A DNA stretch of 64,000 nucleotides from Pedobacter xixiisoli (GTDB lineage Bacteria > Bacteroidota > Bacteroidia > Sphingobacteriales > Sphingobacteriaceae): assembly GCF_900215335.1 (NCBI RefSeq), contig NZ_OCMT01000002.1, positions 806,001 to 870,000 on the forward strand, given 5' to 3'. The position numbers and the translations under genes were made by a program. Shown one piece after another: positions 43,528-52,641 of this stretch. Numbering within the stretch: the stretch's first letter is position 1; each line of letters opens with the position of its first letter. The notes under the pieces were generated by a model. It saw only the letters and a list, made by a program, of their open reading frames with translations, did not search any database and was not told where the DNA came from.

Positions 43528-43938
43528 TTAGCAATATTGCTCAAATGCACCGATTAAGTTCTCAGCAATCATTTGCGCAGGACGACCTTCAATCTGGTGA
43601 CGCTCAATGATGTGAACTAATTTACCATCTTTAAACAATGCCATTGATGGTGAAGATGGAGGGAAAGGCATCATGTAAGACCTAGCTCTGTCTACCGCGT
43701 CTTTTTCCATACCAGCAAAAACGGTTACTAATTTATCTGGGTGCTTAGCGTTAGCAGCAGCCAACTTCGCAGCCGGACGAGCATTTGCAGCAGCACAGCC
43801 ACAAACAGAATTTACCACTACAAACACGGTTCCTTCGCCTTTAATGGCAGCATCAACCTCTTCTACGGTTTTCAACTCATCAAAACCAACGTTGGTTAAC
43901 TCGGCACGCATTGGCTCTACTAAATATTCTGGATACAT
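43528..43938 (-). CDS. Bacilliredoxin, BrxA/BrxB (YphP/YqiW) family
   Basis: 136 aa. Thioredoxin-like protein with the characteristic CGC motif (VVNSVCGCAAANARPA, C46 and C48) and the C-terminal DGKLVHIIERHQIEGRP. Family members remove bacillithiol from mixed disulfides in Firmicutes; many Bacteroidota also make bacillithiol. Monocistronic with its own promoter and terminator. Confidence 0.93.
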   Translation of the reverse strand: MYPEYLVEPMRAELTNVGFDELKTVEEVDAAIKGEGTVFVVVNSVCGCAAANARPAAKLAAANAKHPDKLVTVFAGMEKDAVDRARSYMMPFPPSSPSMALFKDGKLVHIIERHQIEGRPAQMIAENLIGAFEQYC

Positions 43939-43961
43939 ATCTAATTTTTAAAATGTGGATG

Positions 43962-43969
43962 CAAAAATA
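43962..43969 (-). promoter_or_regulatory. -7 promoter element of the bacilliredoxin gene
   Basis: The minus strand reads TATTTTTG, 23 bp before the ATG at 43938. Confidence 0.55.
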
Positions 43970-44066
43970 AGCAATTTGTATAGGTTTTCTACTTTTTGAC
44001 GTTATTAAACCTAGTTTTAACAATAGGATGATATTATAACCATTCTACATATTTTATTGAAAATCA

Positions 44067-44074
44067 TATATTTG
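44067..44074 (+). promoter_or_regulatory. -7 promoter element of the M23/bactofilin operon
   Basis: TATATTTG fits TAnnTTTG. It lies downstream of an in-frame ATG at 44057, which supports ATG 44105 as the true start. Confidence 0.65.
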
Positions 44075-44104
44075 CTTACCAAGCTAAACAAATTAGGAGT
44101 AAAC

Positions 44105-44941
44105 ATGTATCAACGGAAGGATAAAACAACCGTCATATTTCTTAATCAAAATCAAGATTATAGCAGGCCTTTTCAAATCAAAACCTACTACATTAAGCAC
44201 TGGAAAAAATTTGCTGCTGGCCTATTGGCTTTAATAGGTTTGTTTTTAGGTGTGATTATGCACTTAGTAAAAAGCAAGGCAGAAATACAGCTTGCCAATC
44301 AAAAATTGGCAATGCTCTTAGAAAAACAAAAATCGGAAGTGGTACAATTAGATACTTCAGCTATCAAAAAACACTATCTATCCATAGACGACAAGCTGAA
44401 AACAATCAACAAATATTTAAAGGCAAGGGGTTTAAAACCCATGCCCAAAAGTCAAGGCGGCGAAATGGATGATGAGCTAGGCTCTACCGTGGAAATGGGT
44501 AGTTTCTATGAAGAATACTTGAAGAGAATGATTCGCTTGGTAGGTTTTACGCCCATGGGATATCCTCACAAAGGCCGCATCACTTCCAATTTTGGACACA
44601 GAGAAAACCCTTTTACCGGAGAAAGCATTGAACGTCACAAAGGTTTGGACATTAAAGGGAATCACGGCGAGCTCGTGAAAACTACCGCCAATGGCAGGGT
44701 CAAATTTGCGAGCCGCAAAGGCGGATATGGAAACGTAGTGATTATTGACCATGGCAATGGTTTCGAAACTTACTATGGTCACCTTTCTAAAATATCGGTT
44801 AAACAAGGCCAAAGAGTTGCTGCTGGTGACGCCATTGGGAAAATAGGTTCTACGGGAAGGTCTACTGGTCCACATTTACATTATGAAGTACACAAAAACG
44901 GTAAAATCTTGAATCCCAAATCATACATAACGCTAGAGTAA
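44105..44941 (+). CDS. M23-family (LytM) peptidoglycan endopeptidase
   Basis: 278 aa from ATG 44105, preceded by AGGAG. One membrane helix (about 40-58), a coiled-coil stretch, then the LytM domain with zinc ligands in ERHKGLDIKG (H near 177, D near 181) and GPHLHYEVHKNG (HLH near 255). It cleaves cell-wall cross-links. One base separates it from the bactofilin gene, a pairing known from several phyla in which the peptidase and the cytoskeletal polymer together set cell shape. An upstream ATG at 44057 precedes the promoter and was rejected. Confidence 0.93.
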   Translation: MYQRKDKTTVIFLNQNQDYSRPFQIKTYYIKHWKKFAAGLLALIGLFLGVIMHLVKSKAEIQLANQKLAMLLEKQKSEVVQLDTSAIKKHYLSIDDKLKTINKYLKARGLKPMPKSQGGEMDDELGSTVEMGSFYEEYLKRMIRLVGFTPMGYPHKGRITSNFGHRENPFTGESIERHKGLDIKGNHGELVKTTANGRVKFASRKGGYGNVVIIDHGNGFETYYGHLSKISVKQGQRVAAGDAIGKIGSTGRSTGPHLHYEVHKNGKILNPKSYITLE

Positions 44942-44942
44942 C

Positions 44943-45338
44943 ATGTTTAAAAAGAAGAAAGAAGCGAAATCACTTAGTTTAAATCAGCAGGAAATTAGCA
45001 CTTTAATTGGTTATGGCTACGAAGTGAATGGCGAAATAAAAGGGAACTCTATCATTAGAATTGATGGAAAAGTAACCGGAAATGTAACTACAGAAGGTGG
45101 TTTGATTTTAGGAGATAAAGGGATCATCATCGGCGATGTAAAAACCCAGTCGGCAATTATTTATGGTTCGGTAACGGGCAATGTACAAGCTTTACAGCTC
45201 GAAATCAAGAAAACCGGAATAGTTGATGGCGATATCAAAACCGAAACTTTAGAAATAGAATTAGGTGCCCAGTACAACGGCAAGCTAGAGATGAAGCAAA
45301 TCATCAAAACTGAAGACAAAGTTTTAGCAACAGTATAA
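44943..45338 (+). CDS. Bactofilin (polymer-forming cytoskeletal protein)
   Basis: 131 aa. Bactofilin beta-helix core of repeated short strands, e.g. GEIKGNSIIRIDGKVTGNV, GGLILGDKGIIIGDV and GSVTGNVQAL, with short disordered ends. It self-assembles into nucleotide-independent filaments at the membrane. Overlap-level spacing with the M23 gene points to joint function in wall shaping. Confidence 0.95.
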   Translation: MFKKKKEAKSLSLNQQEISTLIGYGYEVNGEIKGNSIIRIDGKVTGNVTTEGGLILGDKGIIIGDVKTQSAIIYGSVTGNVQALQLEIKKTGIVDGDIKTETLEIELGAQYNGKLEMKQIIKTEDKVLATV

Positions 45339-45373
45339 ACAGCAAAGCCCCGAAAATTTCGGGGCTTTGCTGT
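45339..45373. terminator. Long bidirectional hairpin terminator
   Basis: ACAGCAAAGCCCCGAAA (45339-45355) is the exact reverse complement of 45357-45373. It lies between convergent genes. The T tract on each side is weak, so termination efficiency is uncertain. Confidence 0.75.
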
Positions 45374-45387
45374 GATTGAATAGTTTT

Positions 45388-45852
45388 TTATTGATTTTGC
45401 ATTTGCATGATCCACTCTTTCATTGCTTCTTGATCTCTCAACATATCGAAACCAAAAGTGGCAATAAATATGATACAAGCGATAATGATAATTGCACTAA
45501 ATACTAATCCGATGATAGCACACACCCTACCTGCTTTTAGATTTTTATAAGAACCTTCGGTGTACATTCCTACGTTAGAAAGGTACAATGCGATATCCTT
45601 TTTGCTCAAAACAAGGGCAATGATACCCAAAACAAGACTGATTAAGCCGTAAAAACAGCAACATGTAATGATCGATAAAATACCCAATACCAATACCGCT
45701 GTTGCATTTGGCAAAGCTTGTTGCATGCCGCCAAATCCAAAACCTGCACCTTGACCTTGTGGCTGGTACGGATTCCCTTGATTAAAGGGCTGTTGTGACG
45801 GTTGATTTGGCTGTGGGTTTGGAGACGCTTGTCCTTCTAGTTCTTCTGACAT
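45388..45852 (-). CDS. CCC-motif membrane protein
   Basis: 154 aa. Proline/glutamine/glycine-rich cytoplasmic N-terminus (about 1-48), then membrane helices with GILSIITCCCFYGLISLVLGIIALVLSKK (spanning roughly 56-84, with the CCC triad) and a second pair after KAGRVCAIIGLVFSAIIII. The family is widespread in Bacteroidota next to DUF2752 genes, as here (5 bp gap). Function unknown. Confidence 0.9.
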   Translation of the reverse strand: MSEELEGQASPNPQPNQPSQQPFNQGNPYQPQGQGAGFGFGGMQQALPNATAVLVLGILSIITCCCFYGLISLVLGIIALVLSKKDIALYLSNVGMYTEGSYKNLKAGRVCAIIGLVFSAIIIIACIIFIATFGFDMLRDQEAMKEWIMQMQNQ

Positions 45853-45857
45853 TTTTT

Positions 45858-46208
45858 TTAGAATAATTGTTGATGATAAACTTTATAAATATAATTAATT
45901 ATTATCACTGCGGTAATGAAAATATACATTGCCTTAATTATCAGAGCTCCATTTTTAAAATCGAATTTTAAGTGCAATAGCATAAAAATCGTCAGTGAGA
46001 TAATGGCTAAAGTTGGTGGATAGAACTTGAAAGAAGCAACAACATCGCCTTTTAAAAGTGCAATGATAGAGCGTTGTAGACCACAACCTGGGCAATCTAA
46101 ACCTGTTAATTTTTTAAACGGACAAGCAAGTAAATGATGTTCTAGCCAATGAATAAAGCCTTCGCTTTTTGTGGAAGTTGAGATTAAAAGCAGTGCTGCA
46201 TTTTTCAT
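45858..46208 (-). CDS. DUF2752 domain-containing membrane protein
   Basis: 116 aa. Hallmark CPFKKLTGLDCPGCGLQRS with the CxGCGxxR core, and two or three membrane helices after it. Located upstream of the CCC-motif gene in the same operon. Function unknown; the cysteines could bind a metal or a lipid-linked partner. Confidence 0.9.
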   Translation of the reverse strand: MKNAALLLISTSTKSEGFIHWLEHHLLACPFKKLTGLDCPGCGLQRSIIALLKGDVVASFKFYPPTLAIISLTIFMLLHLKFDFKNGALIIKAMYIFITAVIIINYIYKVYHQQLF

Positions 46209-46265
46209 GAGAAGCTAAAATATACATTCTACTACTGATGTACAAAACTTTGTTGAAATGCTCCC

Positions 46266-47012
46266 TTAGGCAATGTTCTCTAAATACTTGATTACCTCTT
46301 CTTTCTTTCTGCTGCTCACCAATATGTTTTCTTTGTTTTCCATCTGTAAATAACCTTCGCGATAATACTTCTTCACGTACTTAAAATTAACCAAAAAAGA
46401 TTGATGGCATCTTAAAAATCCAAACGGCGTAAGCAAGCTTTCGTAATCCTTCAAGCCTTTTGAAACCACAATTTCTCTTCCGTCATTTAAATAAAATGAA
46501 GTATAACCCCTATCACTTTTGCAAAACATAATGTCATCAATATTTACGATTTCGATATATTCTACACTTTTTAGGGCGATACGCTTGCTCGCTCCCAAAC
46601 CTTGGGCTAAATAATGTTCTCTAGAAACTGCTAGCTGTTGCTGTTCAAATTTTTCTTGCTCGCTATGGTGAAAACATTTATTCAGCAATGCGGTGAGTGA
46701 TACCTCGTCAATAGGTTTTAGCAGGTAGCCAAACGCCCCCAAGTTGAGTGCCTGAATAGCATATTGGTCATAAGCGGTAAGAAAAATCACCTGAAAATCG
46801 GCAATCCCAATTTCGTGGAACAAATGGAAGCTGTCTCCGTCTTTCAAACGAATATCTGCTAAAATAATATCTGGTTTTACCGCCGGAATTTCTTTTGCAG
46901 CAACTGCAATTTCGGCAGCAGAACCCACCACTTCTAAATAATCAATTTTATTTACGATCTGTAAAATATGCTGTAAAATCAGTACTTCGTCTTCTAAAAT
47001 ATAAAGTTTCAT
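46266..47012 (-). CDS. LytTR-type response regulator
   Basis: 248 aa. Receiver domain with phospho-acceptor in DIILADIRLKDGD and the lysine in GYLLKPIDEVSL. LytTR DNA-binding domain at the C-terminus (ALKSVEYIEIVNIDDIMFCK ... FLRCHQSFLVNFKYVKKY). It is encoded 11 bp after the sensor kinase, with which it should form a two-component pair. Confidence 0.95.
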   Translation of the reverse strand: MKLYILEDEVLILQHILQIVNKIDYLEVVGSAAEIAVAAKEIPAVKPDIILADIRLKDGDSFHLFHEIGIADFQVIFLTAYDQYAIQALNLGAFGYLLKPIDEVSLTALLNKCFHHSEQEKFEQQQLAVSREHYLAQGLGASKRIALKSVEYIEIVNIDDIMFCKSDRGYTSFYLNDGREIVVSKGLKDYESLLTPFGFLRCHQSFLVNFKYVKKYYREGYLQMENKENILVSSRKKEEVIKYLENIA

Positions 47013-47023
47013 CGCTATCTTAT

Positions 47024-48946
47024 TTAGTCATTAATTATAGGCAAGGCAATATCAACCAATACCCCACTTCCATTTAATCCCTTTTTATCTGTAACGTTAA
47101 ATTTTGCTTTTAAACCCCTAGAGGTAAACAACAAATCAAATCGCTCTTTTAAAATAATTTGTGCCAGAGATTGTTTTTTTTGCTTATCATCAGCCTTTTT
47201 AGTCAATCCGCTACCGTTATCATCCACCTCGATAATTAAACAATCTCCATCAATTTTGAAGTCAATTCTCAGAAAACCTTTGTAACTAAGGTTCCTAAAG
47301 CCATGCTCTATGGCATTTTCTACAAAAGGCTGAATGAGCATTGGCGGAATAAGCATTTCGTTTACATCTAATTCACTATCTACCGTAATTTTGTAGTCGA
47401 AAGCACCTGCATAGCGCATTTGCTGTAGCTGAATGTAATTATTTAAGGAGGTAACTTCTTCCTCAATTTCTATAAAATCTTTTCTGTTCTGCTCTAAAAT
47501 ACCACGCAACAATCCAGAAAAAGATTTCAGGTAACGAACCGATTCACTGGTATGTCCAGAGGCAATTAAACCTTGAAGGTTAGCGATAGCATTAAAGATA
47601 AAATGAGGATTTAATTGAGCTTGCAGCAGTTTTTGCTCCATGTTCAATTGTTGATTTTCAGATTTCAATAAGCTGTTTCTCGCTCTTAAACGCTGTTGAC
47701 GATAGATGATGTAAAAAAGAGAAATCACACCTAAAAACACTAAAAATGATAGAAATATCGTCCAACGTTGCTGCTTAATAACGGTTTCGTTTAACTGATT
47801 TCTACTTTTTAGCTGCTCTATATTTTGATCTTTTTTTTCTGCTTCATACTTCTCATTCATCTCCGCCACTTTATCTGCTTCAATGGCTTTAAAATTCCGA
47901 AGCTCTATGGCGTGGGCTACCGCTTGCGCTTCCAAGGCTTTGACGTAATCGCCTTTCATTTTATAAGAATCTACCAAGCCCATAAAATGTACTTTTTTCT
48001 GTTTACCAGATGGGTCTTTGTCTTCTAAGGCAATACCTTCTTTATAATAACGTATAGCAGAATCTGGCTGTTTGTTCAGGTTAAAAGCCGTTGCTAAATT
48101 ATTGTACGCAACATCGTTTAGGTTATTGGTCTTCTTAAGATAGTTGAAGTAGATTTTACTACAAATCAGGGCCTTGGCATGTAAATTTTGCGCACTGTAA
48201 ATTTGGGCCTCATTGTCGTAAGTACGGGCAATAGCTAAACTATCGTTTAACTTTCTCGCTAAAATTCGAGCCTGAGAATTGTAATAGCCCATTTTCTTAA
48301 AATCGCCCAAGCGGGTAGCCAACAAAAAGGAAATATCAAAATATCGCTGCTTAATTACCGCATGCTGATTAAAGGGATGATTTTCGAAATACAAAGCTGC
48401 ATAGGCCAATGATTTTTTATCATTGTGGTTTTGATAGTAAGCCCTAGCCAATAAATCATAAAAACGATAAGTTAATCTACTTTTTAAGCGCTCGGAAGTT
48501 TCAATTGCAGTAAATATGCGCTTCATCAAAACTGATTCTACCATTGAGCCGTTACCCAAAGCCAAGTCTAACAGCTGATATTCTTTTAATAATTCAATTT
48601 CGTCTAAAGGATTTTTGCTTTTTATTTTTTCAAACTCCAGTATAGCACTGTCTCGCTTTTTCTCGCTATTATATTTTCTACCTTTAAAATAGTGATAGTA
48701 AGGATTTGCCTCTCGATTAGCCTGTAAAGACAATAGACTATCTTCCCTACGGATGATAGTTCTCACTTTAACCGAAGAAAGTGTATCAAAAGAAATAATA
48801 AGCGTTAAGTAGTCTTTTTGTATCGAAATTGCAGCTTTGTTTTCTTCTTTGGCTAAACTATTTTCATTGTTACCGCATGAACTTATGAATAGCATACCCA
48901 AAACAAGGAAAAAGATTACAAATACATTTCTTACGCTACTATTCAT
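47024..48946 (-). CDS. LytS-like sensor histidine kinase with periplasmic TPR domain
   Basis: 640 aa. N-terminus with a hydrophobic segment and a lipobox-like LFISSC (C24), a large TPR-like helical region (~40-370), one membrane helix (~394-415), a coiled coil, and a His_kinase domain with LNPHFIFNAIANLQGLI and the N-box QPFVENAIEHG. The TPR domain would face the periplasm. Some relatives have a plain signal peptide, so lipidation is only possible. Partner of the LytTR regulator. Confidence 0.93.
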   Translation of the reverse strand: MNSSVRNVFVIFFLVLGMLFISSCGNNENSLAKEENKAAISIQKDYLTLIISFDTLSSVKVRTIIRREDSLLSLQANREANPYYHYFKGRKYNSEKKRDSAILEFEKIKSKNPLDEIELLKEYQLLDLALGNGSMVESVLMKRIFTAIETSERLKSRLTYRFYDLLARAYYQNHNDKKSLAYAALYFENHPFNQHAVIKQRYFDISFLLATRLGDFKKMGYYNSQARILARKLNDSLAIARTYDNEAQIYSAQNLHAKALICSKIYFNYLKKTNNLNDVAYNNLATAFNLNKQPDSAIRYYKEGIALEDKDPSGKQKKVHFMGLVDSYKMKGDYVKALEAQAVAHAIELRNFKAIEADKVAEMNEKYEAEKKDQNIEQLKSRNQLNETVIKQQRWTIFLSFLVFLGVISLFYIIYRQQRLRARNSLLKSENQQLNMEQKLLQAQLNPHFIFNAIANLQGLIASGHTSESVRYLKSFSGLLRGILEQNRKDFIEIEEEVTSLNNYIQLQQMRYAGAFDYKITVDSELDVNEMLIPPMLIQPFVENAIEHGFRNLSYKGFLRIDFKIDGDCLIIEVDDNGSGLTKKADDKQKKQSLAQIILKERFDLLFTSRGLKAKFNVTDKKGLNGSGVLVDIALPIIND

Positions 48947-49086
48947 TAATGACGTCTTATCAGATTTATTGAAATATGCTTTAAATATAGAGACAGAAAA
49001 TGTGAATGAAGAAGGCTATCAAATATTCGCCACCTTTCAATCCATATTCGCAACTGTCAAATATTTATTTGAAAATACACTACAAA

Positions 49087-50721
49087 CTACCAAATAGATT
49101 TCACGTTGTAAACTTCCAGGTTTTTAACCTCTATGTTGTTGCCCCAAAAATGTAGGCCTTCGTTATTCTGCTTGTTTGGTTTTCTCTCCATCGAATAGGA
49201 AAATGCACCTTTATCTACAAACACTTCAATAGAAGTTCTATCGATATAGATGTCTGCCGTAATTTCCATACTGGTCATCTCTTCTGGCGAATAAAATGTG
49301 CCATTAACCGTGTTCCAATTCATATCATAATCTAAAATACGCTGCCCAAAAAGATTTAAACCAGCACTAGTAGCATGCGACAATTTGATGGTTGTTTTTA
49401 TCCTTAGCTGATCAGCGCCCTTATACTCCTTTAGCTTATCATTTGCTGTGCCAGAAGTTAAACTACTCCATTCATTCACCTTCTCAAAAAGTTGGCCAGC
49501 TTCTTTAATGGGTTCGCTAAACATTCTCACGCCATCTTTAGTGGTTCTCAAAGTCAGCTCTGTTGGCAGCAACATCATTCCATTAAAGGGCATTTCTGGA
49601 TGGTTAACCCTTCCCCAACCCATCTGTATTCTTCTGCCATCGGCTTCAGGTATATTGGTAAAAGTTTGTGCCGCATATAAGGTACCTTTTACGTTCATGT
49701 ATTTTCCAGCTTCTGGCGTAAATTTCTTACCATCGAAAGAACCAATCATGTAGGTGTTTGAAGCACCTAACATTACCCATTTAGTTTTGTTTTTGTCGCC
49801 ATCAATAGGCAGTTCAAATAAATCCGGACACTCCCAAAAACCAGTGGTATGGCTTTCAAAGGTCCAATCTTTTAAGTTTTTAGAATTGTAGATAGAATGA
49901 CCGTCACGCTCGTTCAAAACCATTACCCAATGGTTGCCCGGCTTGTACCAAAACACACGTGGGTCTCTGGTATCTACACTGTTCCATTTTTCTTTCGAAT
50001 CAATCAATGGGTTTTGATTATATTTTGTCCAAGTGCGACCTTTATCTAAGCTATAAGCCATACATTGGATTTGCTTATTTTCTGTAAATGCGGTGTAAAA
50101 AGCCAACATTGCAGGGGTTTTACCTTTATTATAACCAGCTGTATTGTTATAATCTATTACGGTTGAACCAGAAAACATGGTTCCCAATTCATCTGGCAAT
50201 AGTGCACTTGGAAGTTCTTCCCAATGGATCATATCCTTACTTACGGCATGGCCCCAAGTCATGTTCTCCCACTCACGCTCATAAGGATTATGCTGATAAA
50301 ACAAATGGTATTCCCCCTCAAAATAAATCATCCCGTTAGGATCGTTTATCCAACCTCTTCTACTTGTGAAATGAAATTGAGGTCTATTTTTTTCTTTATA
50401 AATAGAATCTTGGCCAACTATTTCATCATTTTGGCTGATTTTTTCCAAGCCTGTGCCGTCGCCGCTATAGTTAATTTTAATGGTTTTTCCTTTTAGTGCA
50501 GATACGTCGCAGAACACCCAATACTCTGGTGTTCCCGACAATCTAATTTTGAAAGATCGCTCTTGTTTCCCTCCTACTTCAAATTTCATTGTTCCCCTGT
50601 CTTGCTTTTGGGAAACAGGTAGGTTCAAATACTTTTTTGTGATTTTAATGCTAATGTCGGCTGCAAACGAGATTTGACTCACAAAGAGTACGGCAACCGT
50701 AAATAATAATTTCGGATTCAT
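49087..50721 (-). CDS. Secreted glycoside hydrolase family 32 enzyme (levanase/fructosidase type)
   Basis: 544 aa with a signal peptide. An N-terminal DUF4980-like module (~20-110) precedes the five-bladed GH32 propeller: nucleophile motif GWINDPNGMIYFEGEYHLFY (aspartate near 126), VDTRDPRVFWY (RDP near 250) and the acid/base GFWECPDLFEL (near 294), followed by a beta-sandwich. It hydrolyses fructosyl bonds in levan, inulin or sucrose. No SusC/D or fructokinase is next to it, which is unusual for a Bacteroidota fructan gene. Confidence 0.94.
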   Translation of the reverse strand: MNPKLLFTVAVLFVSQISFAADISIKITKKYLNLPVSQKQDRGTMKFEVGGKQERSFKIRLSGTPEYWVFCDVSALKGKTIKINYSGDGTGLEKISQNDEIVGQDSIYKEKNRPQFHFTSRRGWINDPNGMIYFEGEYHLFYQHNPYEREWENMTWGHAVSKDMIHWEELPSALLPDELGTMFSGSTVIDYNNTAGYNKGKTPAMLAFYTAFTENKQIQCMAYSLDKGRTWTKYNQNPLIDSKEKWNSVDTRDPRVFWYKPGNHWVMVLNERDGHSIYNSKNLKDWTFESHTTGFWECPDLFELPIDGDKNKTKWVMLGASNTYMIGSFDGKKFTPEAGKYMNVKGTLYAAQTFTNIPEADGRRIQMGWGRVNHPEMPFNGMMLLPTELTLRTTKDGVRMFSEPIKEAGQLFEKVNEWSSLTSGTANDKLKEYKGADQLRIKTTIKLSHATSAGLNLFGQRILDYDMNWNTVNGTFYSPEEMTSMEITADIYIDRTSIEVFVDKGAFSYSMERKPNKQNNEGLHFWGNNIEVKNLEVYNVKSIW

Positions 50722-50895
50722 TTTTGGTTAATTGTAAGAATGTTATTGATCCCGATTCTTTTGAGTAATGCCCGCGAAGCCTCCGTAAGAAATCGTTTAC
50801 TAATTCCTCGAAAATAATAAAAGCATTACAAATTCTGCTTGTTTAATTACTTTTTGAGAAGTAAATTGCAAGGAACGTTTAACCAAATACATCAA

Positions 50896-51669
50896 ATGGC
50901 AGCAATTAAAAATTTAGCAGTAGCACTTTCTTTCTCTATTTTAACCATAACGACAGCGATGGCACAAAAACCAGAAGATACGGAGTTTTATAAACCAGTG
51001 CCACCAAAAGTTACGGCTGGAAAAACATTTGCTGATGCACCCTCTGATGCGCTAGTTCTCTTTGATGGCAAAAATTTAGACCAGTGGGTTTCGGTAAAAG
51101 ACAAAACCAAACCTGCCGCTTGGACAGTTGCCAACGGTGCTTTCACCGTTAAAAAAGGAACAGGAAATATCGAAACCAAGAAGTCATTTCTCAATTATCA
51201 ACTACATTTAGAATGGAAAATTCCTGCAAATATCACAGGCAAAGGACAAGGCAGAGGAAATAGTGGTTTGTTTTTGGCTTCAACTGGCGGCGGCGATGAG
51301 GGCTACGAATTACAGATTTTAGACAACTACAATAACGACACTTATGTAAACGGACAGGCAGGTAGTATTTACAAACAGTTTATCCCATTAGCAACCGTGA
51401 ATAAAAAACCTGGCGAATGGCAAACCTATGATGTAGCTTGGACCGCTCCAGTTTTCAATACTGATGGTTCGTTGAAATCTCCAGCAAGAGTTACCGTTTT
51501 CTTTAATGGTGTATTAGTTCAAAATAACATTGCCCTAGATGGACCAACACAGTATATTGGTAAAGCATCTTACCAAAAAGCACACGGCGCCTGCCCTATT
51601 AAACTACAAGATCACGGTGACCCGAGCGAACCGATTAGTTTTAGAAATATCTGGATTAGGGAGTTGTAA
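50896..51669 (+). CDS. DUF1080 (3-keto-disaccharide hydrolase-type) secreted protein
   Basis: 257 aa from ATG 50896, which gives a proper signal peptide (NLAVALSFSILTITTAMAQ). DUF1080 jelly-roll motifs: VLFDGKNLDQWV, LHLEWKIP, GRGNSGLFLAS, GYELQILDNYNNDTY, and EPISFRNIWIREL at the end. Recent work assigns some members to cleavage of 3-keto-glycosides; others are of unknown specificity. Divergent from GH32, so both may act on glycans. A TTG start 19 codons upstream was rejected. Confidence 0.9.
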   Translation: MAAIKNLAVALSFSILTITTAMAQKPEDTEFYKPVPPKVTAGKTFADAPSDALVLFDGKNLDQWVSVKDKTKPAAWTVANGAFTVKKGTGNIETKKSFLNYQLHLEWKIPANITGKGQGRGNSGLFLASTGGGDEGYELQILDNYNNDTYVNGQAGSIYKQFIPLATVNKKPGEWQTYDVAWTAPVFNTDGSLKSPARVTVFFNGVLVQNNIALDGPTQYIGKASYQKAHGACPIKLQDHGDPSEPISFRNIWIREL

Positions 51670-51699
51670 ATGATTCGGTAAAATTTATCGTAGCAACTT

Positions 51700-52515
51700 A
51701 TGAAGATCAATACACAAGAATTTTACGCCTTAAATAGGAACTTTGACGAAGCTGACGAACTTAGAAATGCCGCACTTCAGATTGAAAGTTCGGCAGAGTT
51801 TAAAATTTGGCTTCAAATATGGGATAGCCGTATGTCTTACCTAATCTTTTTAGAAAACAATCGATCTGCCAAGCTACATTTTAAGAATTTGAATTCTGTA
51901 AATTTATTTATATCAAAAGATACAGATAGATGGAGAAAACAAAGAAAACTAGTAAAGGATATATACAATGTAATTAACTCAGGTTTTTCATATCAAGACC
52001 ATCTTATAAGTAGGAATTATCATGACAATTCTAACAGCAAGGATACTTATACCTTTTTCAGATATTTACGCAACTTCATCGTTCATAAAGACACTTTCCC
52101 ATTACTGACTAAATTAGAAAATACAAGTATTTTCCAAGCTATGAACAAATCTGCTTTCGTCTCCTATTTACAATCCAAACTTGATAATAATATTGCAAAT
52201 GATACACAAAGAGATCAAAGAGAACGTCCAAAGTTAGAGAAGGCTTTAGAATATACTAATAACCTTCCTGAAGTTTTCAACTTTGAAAAAATTTATGACT
52301 CTTATCAGGAAGATGTTATTGGACTTCATCACCGTTACATAAAGAAATTGGTAAAAGCTCATTTGAGAGAACTTAAAAAGCTCTATTCAAAAACTACGGC
52401 ACACGAAATTAGTCGCTCCAACTATCTTCAGAAATATAATATTTCAATTAGCGATATTAGCAGAGTATTGAATTCATATCAAATGAGATATTTAAAAATT
52501 CTAAGCAAGAGTTAG
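51700..52515 (+). CDS. Unknown protein with HEPN-like RNFIVH motif
   Basis: 271 aa. I do not recognise a family. It is helical and rich in lysine, asparagine and serine, and its codons look more AT-rich than the neighbours'. RYLRNFIVHKD (R124, N125, H129) fits the R-phi-X3-H signature (phi = N, D or H) of HEPN-fold ribonucleases. No signal peptide or membrane helix. It starts 30 bp after the DUF1080 gene. A single short motif can arise by chance, so a toxin or anti-phage role is only a hypothesis. Confidence 0.55.
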   Translation: MKINTQEFYALNRNFDEADELRNAALQIESSAEFKIWLQIWDSRMSYLIFLENNRSAKLHFKNLNSVNLFISKDTDRWRKQRKLVKDIYNVINSGFSYQDHLISRNYHDNSNSKDTYTFFRYLRNFIVHKDTFPLLTKLENTSIFQAMNKSAFVSYLQSKLDNNIANDTQRDQRERPKLEKALEYTNNLPEVFNFEKIYDSYQEDVIGLHHRYIKKLVKAHLRELKKLYSKTTAHEISRSNYLQKYNISISDISRVLNSYQMRYLKILSKS

Positions 52516-52608
52516 AAATAACAGTCTATTGAAAATCATATTAAAATAGAGAAACTTAGATTTCTTATCCCTATTGAACATTATTTCTTATTACCTCAGA
52601 GATACCCT

Positions 52609-52616
52609 TATCTTTG
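52609..52616 (+). promoter_or_regulatory. -7 promoter element of the ABC-F gene
   Basis: TATCTTTG fits TAnnTTTG, 25 bp before the GTG start at 52642. Confidence 0.65.
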
Positions 52617-52641
52617 CGCCGATATTTAATCAATACAACTC

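Noticed and set aside
48837..49097. An 86-codon plus-strand open frame overlapping the sensor kinase start
   Set aside because: It is antisense to the kinase N-terminus, has no promoter element, and its sequence mirrors the signal-peptide codons.
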